NCBI GenBank assembly: GCA_017623935.1
Contig: JAGAOC010000052.1
Span: 1-45,212 of the forward strand
Direction of reading: 5' to 3'
Length of the DNA stretch: 45,212 nt
Source: Agathobacter sp.
GTDB taxonomy: Bacteria > Bacillota > Clostridia > Lachnospirales > Lachnospiraceae
Shown: positions 14,092 through 24,362 of the stretch, in pieces
How positions within the stretch are numbered: the stretch's first letter is position 1
How the letters are laid out: each line of letters opens with the position of its first letter
Notes under the pieces: generated by a model
The model's input: only the letters and a program-made list of their open reading frames with translations
The model's database searches: none
Told to the model about the DNA's origin: nothing
Position numbers and translations under genes: made by a program

Positions 14092-15474
14092 ATGAGAGAG
14101 ACTGCAATGGGAAAAAAAGCAGCAGTTATGATCATTCATCAGTTTTTTTCAGTGCTGATGACAGTAATGATAGCTGGAATGGGCTATTTTGTAAGAGAAA
14201 AAGTATATGCTTCCATGGATCTCTATGGAATTTTTTCCATAGTAGGGATGGCAGGCTGTTTTGTGACCTTGGCATATCTGGCAAATGTAACAGGAGAAAG
14301 AGAAGACGGAAACATTCATTTTCATCTCATCGATAAACTGCCAACAGAATTTATCCTGCTCATGTTCGTAGGAATGGTAGTGATGATCACAAAGCTCTTA
14401 AAAGTTATGGGAAAAATGGAGTTTTCCTTTGCGGGAGTTATGGTCGCTTCCGGCTGTCTTTGCTATATTCTGGATCTGGTATTTTTGCTGATCTATTTAA
14501 GTATTATGCGTCGGTTAAAGGGAAATGTGTTGATCACCGGAAGCCTGATCTATAAAGTCTATGACTTTTTCAAGGAATATTTCTCAAAGGATCCAAAGAA
14601 GCGGTTCCGCACCAGAAAAGCCAGAGAGCTTTCCGAAATTCAGGAAGCTATCGAAGCCATTGCGGCAGGAGCTTTGGAAACCACATTGGATGAGAGCAAA
14701 TTTCATGGACAGGAACAGGATTTTGCAAAGGCAGTAAACCGGATCCGAGTGGGATTACAGACTTATGCTCAGGATAGCATCAAAAACGAGAGGATGAAAG
14801 CAGACCTGATTACAAATGTATCTCATGATCTAAAGACACCTCTTACATCTATTGTAAATTATGTAGATCTGCTAAAACGTGTAAATATCGAGGATGAAAA
14901 AGCAAAGAATTATATCAGGATCATTGATGAAAAATCCCAGAGATTAAAGCAGTTGACAGAAGATCTGGTAGAAGCGTCAAAGATCAGTTCCGGAAATATT
15001 CACTTAGAACGGCAGAAAATCGATTTTGTAGAGCTTTTATATCAGACGGGGGGCGAGTTTAACGAGAAATTTGAGTTAAGAGACCTCACCATCATTACAA
15101 AACTCCCTCATGCAGCAGTGTTTGTAGAAGCTGACGGAAGACAATTATATAGAGCCGTTGAGAATCTGTATAACAATGCTGCTAAGTATGCCTTGGAAAA
15201 GACCAGAGTCTATGTGGAACTCGCTGTGGAAAATGATTGGGCGGTATTTACCATGAAGAATGTTTCTAAGAATCCGATCCAGATCGAGCAGGGAGATTAT
15301 AATCAGCTGACCGAGCGTTTTGTTAGAGGAGAGATCTCCAGAACCACGGAAGGAAGCGGTCTTGGACTTTCCATTGCTAAAAATCTGACGCATTTAATGG
15401 GTGGAAAGTTTGAAATCTTAGTAAATGGGGATTTATTTACAGCAACCGTGTCTTTTCCTATTGCAGGAAAATAG
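14092..15474 (+). CDS. Sensor histidine kinase (VanS-like)
   Basis: The 460-residue membrane kinase has about four transmembrane segments within residues 13-140, short external loops and no large sensor domain. The dimerisation/phospho-acceptor box NVSHDLKTPLTS has His245. The ATPase domain has the N box YNNAAKYA near 361 and the G box GSGLGLSIAKNL near 430. It should sense a signal in or at the membrane and phosphorylate the response regulator encoded just upstream. AAGGAG precedes the ATG at 14092. Confidence 0.92.
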   Translation: MRETAMGKKAAVMIIHQFFSVLMTVMIAGMGYFVREKVYASMDLYGIFSIVGMAGCFVTLAYLANVTGEREDGNIHFHLIDKLPTEFILLMFVGMVVMITKLLKVMGKMEFSFAGVMVASGCLCYILDLVFLLIYLSIMRRLKGNVLITGSLIYKVYDFFKEYFSKDPKKRFRTRKARELSEIQEAIEAIAAGALETTLDESKFHGQEQDFAKAVNRIRVGLQTYAQDSIKNERMKADLITNVSHDLKTPLTSIVNYVDLLKRVNIEDEKAKNYIRIIDEKSQRLKQLTEDLVEASKISSGNIHLERQKIDFVELLYQTGGEFNEKFELRDLTIITKLPHAAVFVEADGRQLYRAVENLYNNAAKYALEKTRVYVELAVENDWAVFTMKNVSKNPIQIEQGDYNQLTERFVRGEISRTTEGSGLGLSIAKNLTHLMGGKFEILVNGDLFTATVSFPIAGK

Positions 15475-15490
15475 GAAAATAAGCTATAAT
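15461..15490 (+). promoter_or_regulatory. Probable promoter of the aconitase-family gene
   Basis: A -35 TTGCAG (15461-15466) and a perfect -10 TATAAT (15485-15490) are 18 bp apart, overlapping the end of the kinase gene. The leader to the ATG would be about 60 nt. Confidence 0.55.
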
Positions 15491-15558
15491 AGGAGAATAT
15501 ATGGCTTGTCAATCAGTCTGCAAGACAGAATGGTTACAAACACTAGGAGGTAGCTAAG

Positions 15559-17844
15559 ATGAAATTATATGAAAACGGTGCGTACCTGATTCAGGGTAAA
15601 GACGTAGTGCTGGATTCTCCAGAGGCTTTACTTGAAGTAAAAAGCAAAACTGGAAAAGACATTACAGCAGCAGAAGCAAAGGAAAACACCATTGCTTATG
15701 GTATTTTAAAAGAACACAATGTGTCCGGAAATATGGACAAGCTGCAGATTAAGTTTGATAAACTTACTTCTCATGATATTACTTTCGTTGGAATCATCCA
15801 GACAGCAAGAGCTTCAGGACTGGAAAAATTCCCAATCCCATATGTACTGACCAACTGCCACAACAGCCTTTGTGCAGTAGGTGGAACGATCAACGAAGAT
15901 GATCATATGTATGGTCTGACCTGTGCAAAGAAATACGGTGGAATCTATGTACCACCTCATCAGGCAGTTATCCATCAGTTTGCAAGAGAAATGCTTGCAG
16001 GTGGCGGAAAGATGATCTTAGGATCTGACTCTCATACCCGTTATGGTGCTCTTGGAACCATGGCAGTAGGAGAAGGTGGACCAGAGCTTGTAAAACAGTT
16101 ATTAAGCAAAACTTACGATATTGATATGCCAGGTGTAGTAGGAATCTACTTAACAGGAACTCCTATGAAGGGCGTAGGTCCACAGGACGTTGCTCTGGCA
16201 ATCATCGGTGAAGTATTCGGAAACGGATTCGTTAAGAATAAAGTTATGGAATTCGTTGGACCAGGCGTTTCTAACTTAAGCGTTGACTTCAGAATTGGTG
16301 TGGACGTAATGACCACAGAGACTACCTGTCTGTCTTCTATCTGGAGAACAGATGATAAGGTAAAAGAATTCTACCAGATCCATGGAAGAGAGAGCGAGCA
16401 CAAAGAATTAAATCCAGGCGAGATCGCATACTACGACAGCTTTATCGAGATCGACTTAAGCGAGATCCGTCCAATGATCGCTATGCCATTCCATCCAAGC
16501 AACACTTACACCATTGATGAGTTAAATGCTAACCTTATGGACATCTTAGATGACTGTGAGAAACGTGCAGAAGTAAGCTTCGATGGTAAAGTAAAACTTG
16601 ACTTAAAGAGCAAAGTAAGAAATGGAAAACTCTATGTTGACCAGGGAATCATTGCCGGCTGTGCTGGTGGTGGATTTGAAAATATCTGCGATGCAGCAGA
16701 CATTTTAAAGGGAGCTTCCATTGGAGCAGACGAATTTACTTTAAGCGTATATCCTGCTTCTACTCCTATTTATATGGAACTTGTGAAAAATGGAGCAGTT
16801 GCTAACTTAATGGCAACAGGTGCTATCGTTAAGACTGCATTCTGCGGACCTTGCTTCGGTGCCGGAGATACTCCTGCAAATAACGCATTTTCTATCCGTC
16901 ATTCTACCCGTAACTTCCCTAACAGAGAAGGTTCTAAGGTACAGAATGGACAGATTTCATCTGTTGCACTTATGGATGCCCGTTCTATTGCAGCAACAGC
17001 AGCAAATAAGGGTTATTTAACATCTGCAATGGATATTGATGTAAATTACAGCAAACCAAAATATTACTTTGATAAGACAATCTATGAGAACCGTGTATTC
17101 GACAGCAAAGGTGTAGCTGACCCAACCGTAGAGATCCAGTTTGGACCAAACATCAAAGACTGGCCAGCAATGAGTGCACTTCCAGAGAACATGGTACTGA
17201 AAGTTGTTTCTGAGATCCATGATCCAGTTACTACAACAGATGAATTAATCCCATCCGGAGAGACTTCATCCTTCCGTTCTAACCCACTGGGTCTGGCTGA
17301 ATTTGCCCTTTCCAGAAAAGATCCTGAGTATGTAGGAAGAGCAAAAGAGATCCAGAAAGCTCAGAAAGCAGTAGAAGAAGGAAACTGCCCAGTAGAAGCT
17401 GTAGCTGAATTAAAAGAAGTTATGGATACCATCAAAGGACAGTTTGCAGAAGTAGGCGAAGGAAACGTTGGTTTCGGAAGTACTATTTTTGCAGTAAAAC
17501 CAGGTGATGGATCTGCTCGTGAGCAGGCTGCATCCTGCCAGAAAGTACTTGGCGGATGGGCAAATATCGCTAATGAATATGCTACAAAACGTTATCGTTC
17601 AAACCTTATTAACTGGGGTATGATCCCATTCATCATTGATGAAGGAGAACTTCCATTCCAGAATCTTGATTACTTATTTATTCCTGGAATTCGTCAGGCT
17701 ATTGAAGATAAGAAGACAGAATTTACAGCATATGTAGTTAAGAATGGAGAAATGAAAGAATTTACTCTGAAAATGGGTGAATTAACTCCTGACGAAAGGG
17801 ACATTATCTTAAAAGGATGCCTGATCAACTACTACCGCGGATAG
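15559..17844 (+). CDS. Atypical aconitase-family hydratase
   Basis: The 761-residue protein has the aconitase layout. GSDSHT is at 155-160. Candidate cluster cysteines are Cys368 (IIAGCAGG) and Cys429/Cys432 (FCGPCFG). The substrate region is TRNFPNR (450-456), and the C-terminal swivel domain has GSARE at 651-655. Several residues usual in aconitase are changed: SCTNS is GCAGG, the Asn of NRNFxGR is Thr, and the second Ser of GSSRE is Ala. The enzyme probably interconverts a hydroxy-acid and its dehydrated form, but citrate/isocitrate is not assured. No citrate synthase or isocitrate dehydrogenase gene is in the window. AGGAGG precedes the start. Confidence 0.88.
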   Translation: MKLYENGAYLIQGKDVVLDSPEALLEVKSKTGKDITAAEAKENTIAYGILKEHNVSGNMDKLQIKFDKLTSHDITFVGIIQTARASGLEKFPIPYVLTNCHNSLCAVGGTINEDDHMYGLTCAKKYGGIYVPPHQAVIHQFAREMLAGGGKMILGSDSHTRYGALGTMAVGEGGPELVKQLLSKTYDIDMPGVVGIYLTGTPMKGVGPQDVALAIIGEVFGNGFVKNKVMEFVGPGVSNLSVDFRIGVDVMTTETTCLSSIWRTDDKVKEFYQIHGRESEHKELNPGEIAYYDSFIEIDLSEIRPMIAMPFHPSNTYTIDELNANLMDILDDCEKRAEVSFDGKVKLDLKSKVRNGKLYVDQGIIAGCAGGGFENICDAADILKGASIGADEFTLSVYPASTPIYMELVKNGAVANLMATGAIVKTAFCGPCFGAGDTPANNAFSIRHSTRNFPNREGSKVQNGQISSVALMDARSIAATAANKGYLTSAMDIDVNYSKPKYYFDKTIYENRVFDSKGVADPTVEIQFGPNIKDWPAMSALPENMVLKVVSEIHDPVTTTDELIPSGETSSFRSNPLGLAEFALSRKDPEYVGRAKEIQKAQKAVEEGNCPVEAVAELKEVMDTIKGQFAEVGEGNVGFGSTIFAVKPGDGSAREQAASCQKVLGGWANIANEYATKRYRSNLINWGMIPFIIDEGELPFQNLDYLFIPGIRQAIEDKKTEFTAYVVKNGEMKEFTLKMGELTPDERDIILKGCLINYYRG

Positions 17845-17854
17845 GAGGGATATT

Positions 17855-19192
17855 ATGCCGCAGACAGAACAGGATAAATACGCAGAGGAGAACAAAAGAG
17901 AGACAAAGCGTTACATTAAGATCGCACTGATCTCCTTCGTAACGTTTGTCAGTTGCATCTTGTTTTTCTTTGTAATGCTCCGTTATCAGGAGTTTGCAGG
18001 GATTTTTAAGAAATTAATCAAATGCGCGGAACCTATTATCATAGGACTGGTGCTGGCTTATCTGCTGAATCCAGTGATGAAATTCGTGGAGAAGCCCTGC
18101 TTAAAATATTTGAGCAAACGCTTAAAAAGTGAGAAAAAAGCTAGAAAATTTTCTAGAGCAATCGGTGTTTTTGCGGCAATCCTATTTTTGTTTGCGGTCA
18201 TAGGTCTATTGGCTGCGGCAATCATTCCTTCTGTTATTGACAGTGTGATGGGATTGGTGGAGATCATTCCTGAGAGTGTACAGAAATTAGTAAACTTTAT
18301 CCAGAATGGTGAGTTTGGAGACAGTGAATGGGCGGCTACTTTAAGTGATGCCATTACTCAGGGAGCTACTTATTTGGGAAGCTGGATTCAGGAAAGTCTG
18401 CTTCCAAAGGCTCAGACTTATATTTCCCAGATTACTTCCGGTGTGATCTCAGCGGTCAAATCCGTTCTGAACTTTGTCATTGGAATCATTGTGGCAATGT
18501 ACTGCATGACGATCCAGGAGACTTTGATCGGTCAAGCCAAGAAGATCATTTATGCAGTATTTAAGCCTCATACAGGAAATATTATCATTGAGACAGTTAG
18601 AAAATCTCATGAGATATTCGGAGGATTTATTTCTGGAAAGATAGTAGACTCCGCTATTATCGGTGTGATCTGTTATGTAGGATGTATCATTTTACAGATG
18701 CCGGATTCCATGTTAATTGCAGTAATTGTAGGTGCAACTAATGTAATTCCATTTTTTGGACCGATCATTGGAGCGGTTCCATGTGTACTGTTAGTGTTGA
18801 TCCAGAATCCAATTCAAGCAGTTTATCTGGCAATTTTTATTCTGGTGTTACAGCAGGTAGATGGAAATATCATTGGACCAAAGATCTTAGGAGATTCCAC
18901 AGGACTTTCTTCTTTCTGGGTAATGTTCGCAATCCTTGTAGGAGGAGGAATGTTCGGATTCTTTGGAATGTTGTTAGGAGTACCGGCATTTGCAGTGATC
19001 TATTATGGAACTCGCCGGATCGTCAACTACTTCATCCGTAAGAAAGGTCTTCCTATTGGCACAGGACAATACATTCGAATGGTCCGTGTGGATGAGGATA
19101 AAAATACCTTAGTTTATTTTGAAGGTGACGAATCCGAGAATACACAAGAAGAAGAAAAAATATCAGAAGAAATAAAAGAAGATAAGAACTAA
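17855..19192 (+). CDS. AI-2E family transporter
   Basis: The 445-residue polytopic membrane protein has about eight hydrophobic segments and the conserved C-terminal block of the AI-2E/PerM family, including GPIIGAVP, QQVDGNIIGPKILG and GGGMFGFFGMLLGVP. The last 45 residues are an acidic cytoplasmic tail. Family members have been linked to efflux or ion antiport; the name does not prove autoinducer transport. The gene starts 10 nt after the hydratase gene with GGAGGG as ribosome binding site and ends at a strong terminator. Confidence 0.9.
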   Translation: MPQTEQDKYAEENKRETKRYIKIALISFVTFVSCILFFFVMLRYQEFAGIFKKLIKCAEPIIIGLVLAYLLNPVMKFVEKPCLKYLSKRLKSEKKARKFSRAIGVFAAILFLFAVIGLLAAAIIPSVIDSVMGLVEIIPESVQKLVNFIQNGEFGDSEWAATLSDAITQGATYLGSWIQESLLPKAQTYISQITSGVISAVKSVLNFVIGIIVAMYCMTIQETLIGQAKKIIYAVFKPHTGNIIIETVRKSHEIFGGFISGKIVDSAIIGVICYVGCIILQMPDSMLIAVIVGATNVIPFFGPIIGAVPCVLLVLIQNPIQAVYLAIFILVLQQVDGNIIGPKILGDSTGLSSFWVMFAILVGGGMFGFFGMLLGVPAFAVIYYGTRRIVNYFIRKKGLPIGTGQYIRMVRVDEDKNTLVYFEGDESENTQEEEKISEEIKEDKN

Positions 19193-19197
19193 AATTA

Positions 19198-19239
19198 ACA
19201 CTGGAAATTTGAAAAACCTCGAATTTCCAGTGTTTTTTT
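19198..19239 (+). terminator. Rho-independent terminator after the AI-2E gene
   Basis: A perfect 12-bp stem ACACTGGAAATT/AATTTCCAGTGT (19198-19209 and 19222-19233) is followed by a T run. It closes the hydratase/AI-2E unit. Confidence 0.92.
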
Positions 19240-19250
19240 ATTTATAGTTT

Positions 19251-19279
19251 TTGACATCTATTTATGCCTATGATACACT
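19251..19279 (+). promoter_or_regulatory. Promoter of the TPR/P-loop-glgB operon
   Basis: A consensus -35 TTGACA (19251-19256) and a -10 TACACT (19274-19279) are 17 bp apart. The start point would be near 19286. Confidence 0.75.
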
Positions 19280-19329
19280 AAAACTAATAGGATAAAAACC
19301 TGGTTAAGTTACATTTTGAGGTGATATCG

Positions 19330-22300
19330 TTGGATAAGTACGAATATAATCTAAAGCTAGATCAGATGAAAAGTCTCTGCGCAGAAGAGAATTATACAGC
19401 TGCAGCAGAGCTTGCAGATACAATAAACTGGAGCAGAGTAAAGAATGTTAACGCCCTTGTAAAAGCAGGGGAAGTTTACGAGAAGAATCAGAGATACGAA
19501 GAGAGCAGAGATGTACTTCTTATGGCATATGATCGTTCTCCAATCGGAAGAACTATTATTTACAGACTTGCAGAAGTAGCCATTAAGATGAAGGATTTTG
19601 CTGCAGCAGAAGAGTATTACAATGAATTTATTGAGATTGCTCCTCATGATAATCTAAAATATGTTCTTCAATACAAGAAACGTAAGGCAGAGGGAGCAGG
19701 ATTTGAAGAACTGATCCCAATCTTAGAAGAGTTAAAGGATCGGGAATATACAGAAGAATGGGCGTATGAGCTGGCTTATCTCTACCACAAATCAGGTAGA
19801 AGTGATGCTTGTATTGAAGCCTGTGATGAATTGATCCTGTGGTTTGGAGATGGCCCTTTTGTGGAGAGAGCTCTTGAATTGAAAATGCTCTATCAGCCAC
19901 TGACCAAGACTCAGGAAGAAAAGTACCGTAGATTCCGTCTGGAGAGACAGGGAATCACTACTATCGGTGCAGAGGAAATGAAGCGAGCTGGGGAATATGT
20001 TCATGATCAGGTGGAGATTCCACAGGTGGCAGTGAACACCAGTAAGTTTAACACTGTAAATCTCCAGCAGGAGATTGTCCGTGGGATGCAGCAGATCATG
20101 GAAGCGACAGAGAAGACAGAAGTTTCCGACACCATGGACAACATTAAGAAGATCGTGGAGGAAATTCCATATCTTCAGATACCGAGAGAAGAAGAAGAGA
20201 GTGTTCAGCATACAGGACACATTGCAACAGATGAAGAGATCGACGGTTCTCTTAAGATCAATTTCCAGGAGATGTTAGGGGAAGATTCTGATGGACAGAT
20301 GAGTCTTGTAACCAACGAGAAAGCAATGATCGAACGCCAGATCACAGGACAGATGACCATTGCAGAAGTCTTAGACGAGTGGGAGAAGACAAAACGTGCG
20401 GCAGAAGCTGCTCTCCAGGAGGCTGAACAGAGGAAATTAGAATCTGCAAAAGCAAGAGCTTTACAGGAAGCCGGAGACATTATGGATCGTCTTACCGGTG
20501 TAATTCCGAAGTTAGATGCAGGAGTAACACCGATCGAACTTTTAGAAGAAGAATATTTAGGCGGAGCACAGGAAAATCCTAGGGAAGGATTATCTGTGGA
20601 GATGCCACAGGCAGGGGAATTCGTGGAGCAGCCAGCTGATATGGAGGTTCCGATCATGGAAGGATTCATGGAGCAGCCAGTTGAAATGGAGATTTCCCAG
20701 GAGCCAATTACGGAAGAAATCTTAGAACAGCCGGCTGATATGGATATTTCAGTTATGGATATGGAATTCCAGAACATGAGTGATATGGATATTCAGGCTC
20801 AGAAAGACCCTGGTGAGTTTTTCCAGAATATGAATAATCTTCTGGAGCAGGAGATTAAACGTCTCAGTGAAGAGAATCAGAAATTGGATCAGCGGATCCA
20901 TAATGTGACTGCAGAGTCAGATATCATGGAAGAGATTGCAGAGATACCAGAAACCGCAGAAGCAGAAATGATGGAAGAAATTGCAGAGATGTCTGAAATT
21001 CCAGAGGCAGAGATGTTGGAAGAAGTTCCAGAGATGCCTGAAATTTCAGAGGCAGAGATGGTAGAAGAAGTTCCAGAGATGCCGATGGAGGAGTCTTTCG
21101 TGTTACCGGAGATTCAGCCAGTAGTATTTGATGATGAGCCAGTGGCAGTAGAAGAATCACAGAAGGAAGAAGATCTTCTGATGAAGGAACTGCTGGCAAT
21201 GGCGGAAGCAGAATTGGCAGAAGATACCAAGATCGCTGATAAAGAGACCGCAGACATGGCACAGCCGGTGGAAGAAGAATTGCCAGCTCAGGCTATAGAA
21301 GAGCCACAGCAGGAAGAATTGCCGGCTCAAGCTATAGAGGAGCCACAGCAGGAAGAACTGCCAGCCCAGACTATAGAAGAGCCGCAGCAGGAAGAAACTC
21401 CAGCTCAGGAATCTGAATTTATCTCTCGCTTAAAACAGAAGAGAGAAATGTTCTATAAAGATATTATGACTCAGAAGACTCAGGAAATGCCGGATGCAGA
21501 TGCATTTGACAGTAAGAGTGTCTTAAAAGCCAGCACCAGAAGAATGAATTTAGATACAGAGGTGCAGGATTTAGCAGAAGAAGCAGACCAGGAGATCAGT
21601 GAAGAAGTCATTGAGAAACTGACAGATGAACAGAAATCCATTTTCTCCTATTTCGTACCTGTAAAAGGAATGGAAGATCAGTTGTGTAAGGCTCTTACAG
21701 GACTTGTCCATCATTTGAAAAAGGATAAGAAAGCATCTAGAGGCAATCTGATCATTCAAGGTGGTCAGGGATGTGGAAAGACCGTACTGGCAACCAGTAT
21801 TATTAAGGTTCTTCAGCAGGAAACTGGAAAACCAAATGGAAAGATCGGTAAAATTCAGGCAAGTGCTCTGAACAGGAAAGATATTCAGCTTATGCTACAG
21901 AAAGTAGCCGGAGGATGTCTCATTATTGAGAAAGCCGGAGATCTTTCTAAGGAGACAGCAGTAACTTTATCCCTGATGTTAGAGCAGGATTCCAATGGAA
22001 CTCTGGTTATTTTAGAGGATACATCCAAGGGAATTAAGAAGGCTCTGTCACAGGATAGTACTTTTGCCAAGAAATTTACAGAAAAGGTTACCGTGCCGAT
22101 ATTTACTAATGACGAGCTGGTATCTTTTGCAAAAGCCTATTCAGAAGAGTTAGGTTATGAAATTGAAGAGATGGCTGTGCTGGCGTTGTACAACAGAATC
22201 AGCAACATTCAGAGAATCGATCAGGCAACCACTCTTACAGAGGTAAAAGAAATCGTGGATGAAGCTATCGATAGAGAAGCCCACGGTGGAATGAAGCTTG

Positions 22301-22374
22301 CATTCAGTATTCTGACTGCAAAACGTTATTCCGATAATGACCGCATTATCTTACGGGAGAAAGATTTTCAATAA
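19330..22374 (+). CDS. TPR protein with repetitive acidic region and C-terminal P-loop ATPase domain
   Basis: This protein of about 1014 residues has three parts. Residues 1-200 form TPR-like helical repeats. Residues 200-720 are acidic, low in complexity and repetitive. Residues 755-1014 hold an AAA-like P-loop domain with Walker A GGQGCGKT at about 811-818 and a second strand GGCLIIEKAGDL in place of a classic Walker B. TTG at 19330 is chosen as start because GAGGTGAT, a near-perfect ribosome binding site, lies just ahead; a GTG at 19321 would sit inside it. It precedes glgB by 15 nt. The role is unknown; a scaffold plus ATPase working on a protein partner is an inference. Confidence 0.7.
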   Translation: MDKYEYNLKLDQMKSLCAEENYTAAAELADTINWSRVKNVNALVKAGEVYEKNQRYEESRDVLLMAYDRSPIGRTIIYRLAEVAIKMKDFAAAEEYYNEFIEIAPHDNLKYVLQYKKRKAEGAGFEELIPILEELKDREYTEEWAYELAYLYHKSGRSDACIEACDELILWFGDGPFVERALELKMLYQPLTKTQEEKYRRFRLERQGITTIGAEEMKRAGEYVHDQVEIPQVAVNTSKFNTVNLQQEIVRGMQQIMEATEKTEVSDTMDNIKKIVEEIPYLQIPREEEESVQHTGHIATDEEIDGSLKINFQEMLGEDSDGQMSLVTNEKAMIERQITGQMTIAEVLDEWEKTKRAAEAALQEAEQRKLESAKARALQEAGDIMDRLTGVIPKLDAGVTPIELLEEEYLGGAQENPREGLSVEMPQAGEFVEQPADMEVPIMEGFMEQPVEMEISQEPITEEILEQPADMDISVMDMEFQNMSDMDIQAQKDPGEFFQNMNNLLEQEIKRLSEENQKLDQRIHNVTAESDIMEEIAEIPETAEAEMMEEIAEMSEIPEAEMLEEVPEMPEISEAEMVEEVPEMPMEESFVLPEIQPVVFDDEPVAVEESQKEEDLLMKELLAMAEAELAEDTKIADKETADMAQPVEEELPAQAIEEPQQEELPAQAIEEPQQEELPAQTIEEPQQEETPAQESEFISRLKQKREMFYKDIMTQKTQEMPDADAFDSKSVLKASTRRMNLDTEVQDLAEEADQEISEEVIEKLTDEQKSIFSYFVPVKGMEDQLCKALTGLVHHLKKDKKASRGNLIIQGGQGCGKTVLATSIIKVLQQETGKPNGKIGKIQASALNRKDIQLMLQKVAGGCLIIEKAGDLSKETAVTLSLMLEQDSNGTLVILEDTSKGIKKALSQDSTFAKKFTEKVTVPIFTNDELVSFAKAYSEELGYEIEEMAVLALYNRISNIQRIDQATTLTEVKEIVDEAIDREAHGGMKLAFSILTAKRYSDNDRIILREKDFQ
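20926..21096 (+). repeat. Degenerate acidic repeats in the TPR/P-loop gene
   Basis: Units of about 14-15 codons, of the type EEIAEMSEIPEAEML, recur about four times with drift. They encode a Met/Glu/Pro-rich segment and overlap no other gene. Confidence 0.7.
21274..21408 (+). repeat. 39-bp tandem repeat in the TPR/P-loop gene
   Basis: Three full 39-bp units start at 21274, 21313 and 21352, and an 18-bp partial unit follows at 21391. Each encodes the 13 residues EELPAQAIEEPQQ with small changes. The reading frame is kept. Confidence 0.88.
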
Positions 22375-22389
22375 AAATGGAGGGGAATT

Positions 22390-24294
22390 ATGAGTAATTT
22401 TACAGAAATGGACTGCTACCTGTTCGGACAGGCGACCCATTATGATATTTACAGAAAAATGGGGGCGCACTTGACAGAACAGGATGGCGTCAAAGGTGTA
22501 TGTTTTAATGTATGGGCTCCAGCGGCGCGTAATGTTTATGTATTCGGAGACTTTAACGGATGGGATGAATATGGTCATCCAATGAGAAGAGTTCAGCCAA
22601 CAGAAATGGGCGTTTATGAACTGTTTGTACCGGGAGTAGAGAAAGGTTGCCAGTACAAGTTCATGATCGATTCCAATGGCAAAAAACTCTACAAATCTGA
22701 TCCATATGCTTACCATGCAGAACTTCGTCCAGGAACTAACTCTGTAGTAACAGATATCGATCATTTTGTATGGAATGATCAGGAGTGGATGGATAATCGA
22801 GCACAGATGGATGAAGAGCAGATGTATGCTCAGCCAATGGCAATCTATGAAGTTCATTTAGGATCCTGGATGCGTCACCCAGGCAGAGGAGACGAAGGAT
22901 TCTATACATACCGAGAGTTGGCAAAGACTCTGGTAGACTATGTAAAAGATATGGGTTATACCCACATTGAGTTAATGGGAATTTCTGAGTATCCATTTGA
23001 TGGTTCTTGGGGATATCAGGTAACCGGATATTATGCACCAACTTCCCGTTATGGTGAGCCGGAAGACTTCGCATATCTGGTAGATCAGTGTCATAAGAAT
23101 AATATTGGTGTGATCTTAGACTGGGTACCAGCCCATTTCCCAAGAGACGCTCACGGTCTTGCAGAGTTCGATGGAACCTGTCTGTATGAATATGCAGACA
23201 CCAGAAAAGGAGAACATCCTGATTGGGGAACCAAGATCTTTGACTATGCTAAGAACGAAGTAAAGAATTTCCTGATCGGTAGTGCTTTAATGTGGATCGA
23301 GAACTATCATGTTGATGGTCTTCGAGTTGATGCAGTAGCTTCTATGCTTTATCAGGATTATGGTAAGAGAGATGGCCAGTGGGTAGCAAACAAATACGGT
23401 GAAAATGAGAACTTAGAAGCTATCGAGTTCTTTAAACATATCAACACTGTTATCTTAGGAAGAAATCCTGGAGCAATGATGATCGCAGAAGAATCCACTG
23501 CATGGCCAATGGTTACAGGAAAAGCTAACGAGAATGGACTGAATTTCAGTTACAAATGGAACATGGGATGGATGCACGATTTCTTAGATTATATGAAATT
23601 GGATCCATATTTCCGTAAAAATAACCACAACAAGATGACTTTTGCAATGAGCTACAATGAAAGTGAGAAATATATTCTGGTATTATCTCATGATGAAGTT
23701 GTTCATCTGAAATGCTCTATGTTGAACAAGATGCCAGGTCTGGAAGGGGATAAATTCAAGAACCTGATGGCTGGATACGCATTTATGATGGGACATTCCG
23801 GCAAGAAGCTCTTATTCATGGGACAGGATTTTGCACAGGCTCAGGAATGGAGCGAGGAAAGAGAGTTAGACTGGTATCTGTTAGAGAATCCTAACCATAA
23901 GAAAGTTCATGATTGGATGAAGGATCTGTTACATATTTATCGTAAATATCCATGTATGTATGAGTTAGATACTACCTGGGCAGGATTTGAATGGATCAAC
24001 CCAGATGACTGTGACAGAAGTATCTTTAGTTTCTTTAGAAAATCATCTGATGGAAAGAACAATCTGTTATTTGTAATTAACTTTACTCCAATGGAGCGCT
24101 CTGATTACCGTGTTGGTGTTCCAAAACGTAAAGGTTATAAATTAATTTTATCAAGTGAACAGGCAAAATTTGGCGGACCTATAGAAGAACTGCCAAAGAA
24201 AGCATTTATGGCAACCAAGAAGAATTGTGATAATAGAGATTATTCATTCGCATATCCACTGGCTCCATACGAAGTAGCAATCTTCCTGTTCTAA
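22390..24294 (+). CDS. glgB: 1,4-alpha-glucan branching enzyme
   Basis: The enzyme moves alpha-1,4 glucan ends to form alpha-1,6 branches in glycogen. The 634-residue protein has a CBM48 module (about 30-115, with VWAPAARNVYVFGDFNGW) and a GH13 barrel. The nucleophile is Asp314 in DGLRVDAVASMLY, the acid/base is Glu367 in AEEST, and the third acid lies in LSHDEVVH. The usual HGK after that motif is HLK here. An all-beta C-terminal domain ends the protein. AGGGG precedes the ATG. No other glycogen gene is in the window, so glgB is separated from any glgCAP cluster. Confidence 0.95.
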   Translation: MSNFTEMDCYLFGQATHYDIYRKMGAHLTEQDGVKGVCFNVWAPAARNVYVFGDFNGWDEYGHPMRRVQPTEMGVYELFVPGVEKGCQYKFMIDSNGKKLYKSDPYAYHAELRPGTNSVVTDIDHFVWNDQEWMDNRAQMDEEQMYAQPMAIYEVHLGSWMRHPGRGDEGFYTYRELAKTLVDYVKDMGYTHIELMGISEYPFDGSWGYQVTGYYAPTSRYGEPEDFAYLVDQCHKNNIGVILDWVPAHFPRDAHGLAEFDGTCLYEYADTRKGEHPDWGTKIFDYAKNEVKNFLIGSALMWIENYHVDGLRVDAVASMLYQDYGKRDGQWVANKYGENENLEAIEFFKHINTVILGRNPGAMMIAEESTAWPMVTGKANENGLNFSYKWNMGWMHDFLDYMKLDPYFRKNNHNKMTFAMSYNESEKYILVLSHDEVVHLKCSMLNKMPGLEGDKFKNLMAGYAFMMGHSGKKLLFMGQDFAQAQEWSEERELDWYLLENPNHKKVHDWMKDLLHIYRKYPCMYELDTTWAGFEWINPDDCDRSIFSFFRKSSDGKNNLLFVINFTPMERSDYRVGVPKRKGYKLILSSEQAKFGGPIEELPKKAFMATKKNCDNRDYSFAYPLAPYEVAIFLF

Positions 24295-24306
24295 TAGAAT
24301 TTGACT

Positions 24307-24333
24307 TAAGAAATCCACAAAATCAGCCGATAT
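24307..24333 (+). promoter_or_regulatory. Sigma-28 (SigD) type flagellar promoter
   Basis: TAAG (24307-24310), exactly 15 bp, then GCCGATAT (24326-24333) match the sigma-28 consensus TAAA-N15-GCCGATAA closely. The start point near 24340 gives a short leader to the ATG at 24363. The same layout precedes the flagellin gene at 34011. Confidence 0.8.
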
Positions 24334-24362
24334 ATTCTGCATAAGAAAGATGAGGTTAGCTT

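Noticed and set aside
20205..20777. 190-codon open frame on the minus strand
   Set aside because: It is the mirror of the acidic repeat region of the TPR/P-loop gene. The Ser/Ile-rich repeats reflect the codon pattern of the real gene.
21274..21408. Regular repeats that could suggest a CRISPR array
   Set aside because: The units are contiguous without spacers, keep the reading frame and encode protein repeats. No cas gene is near.
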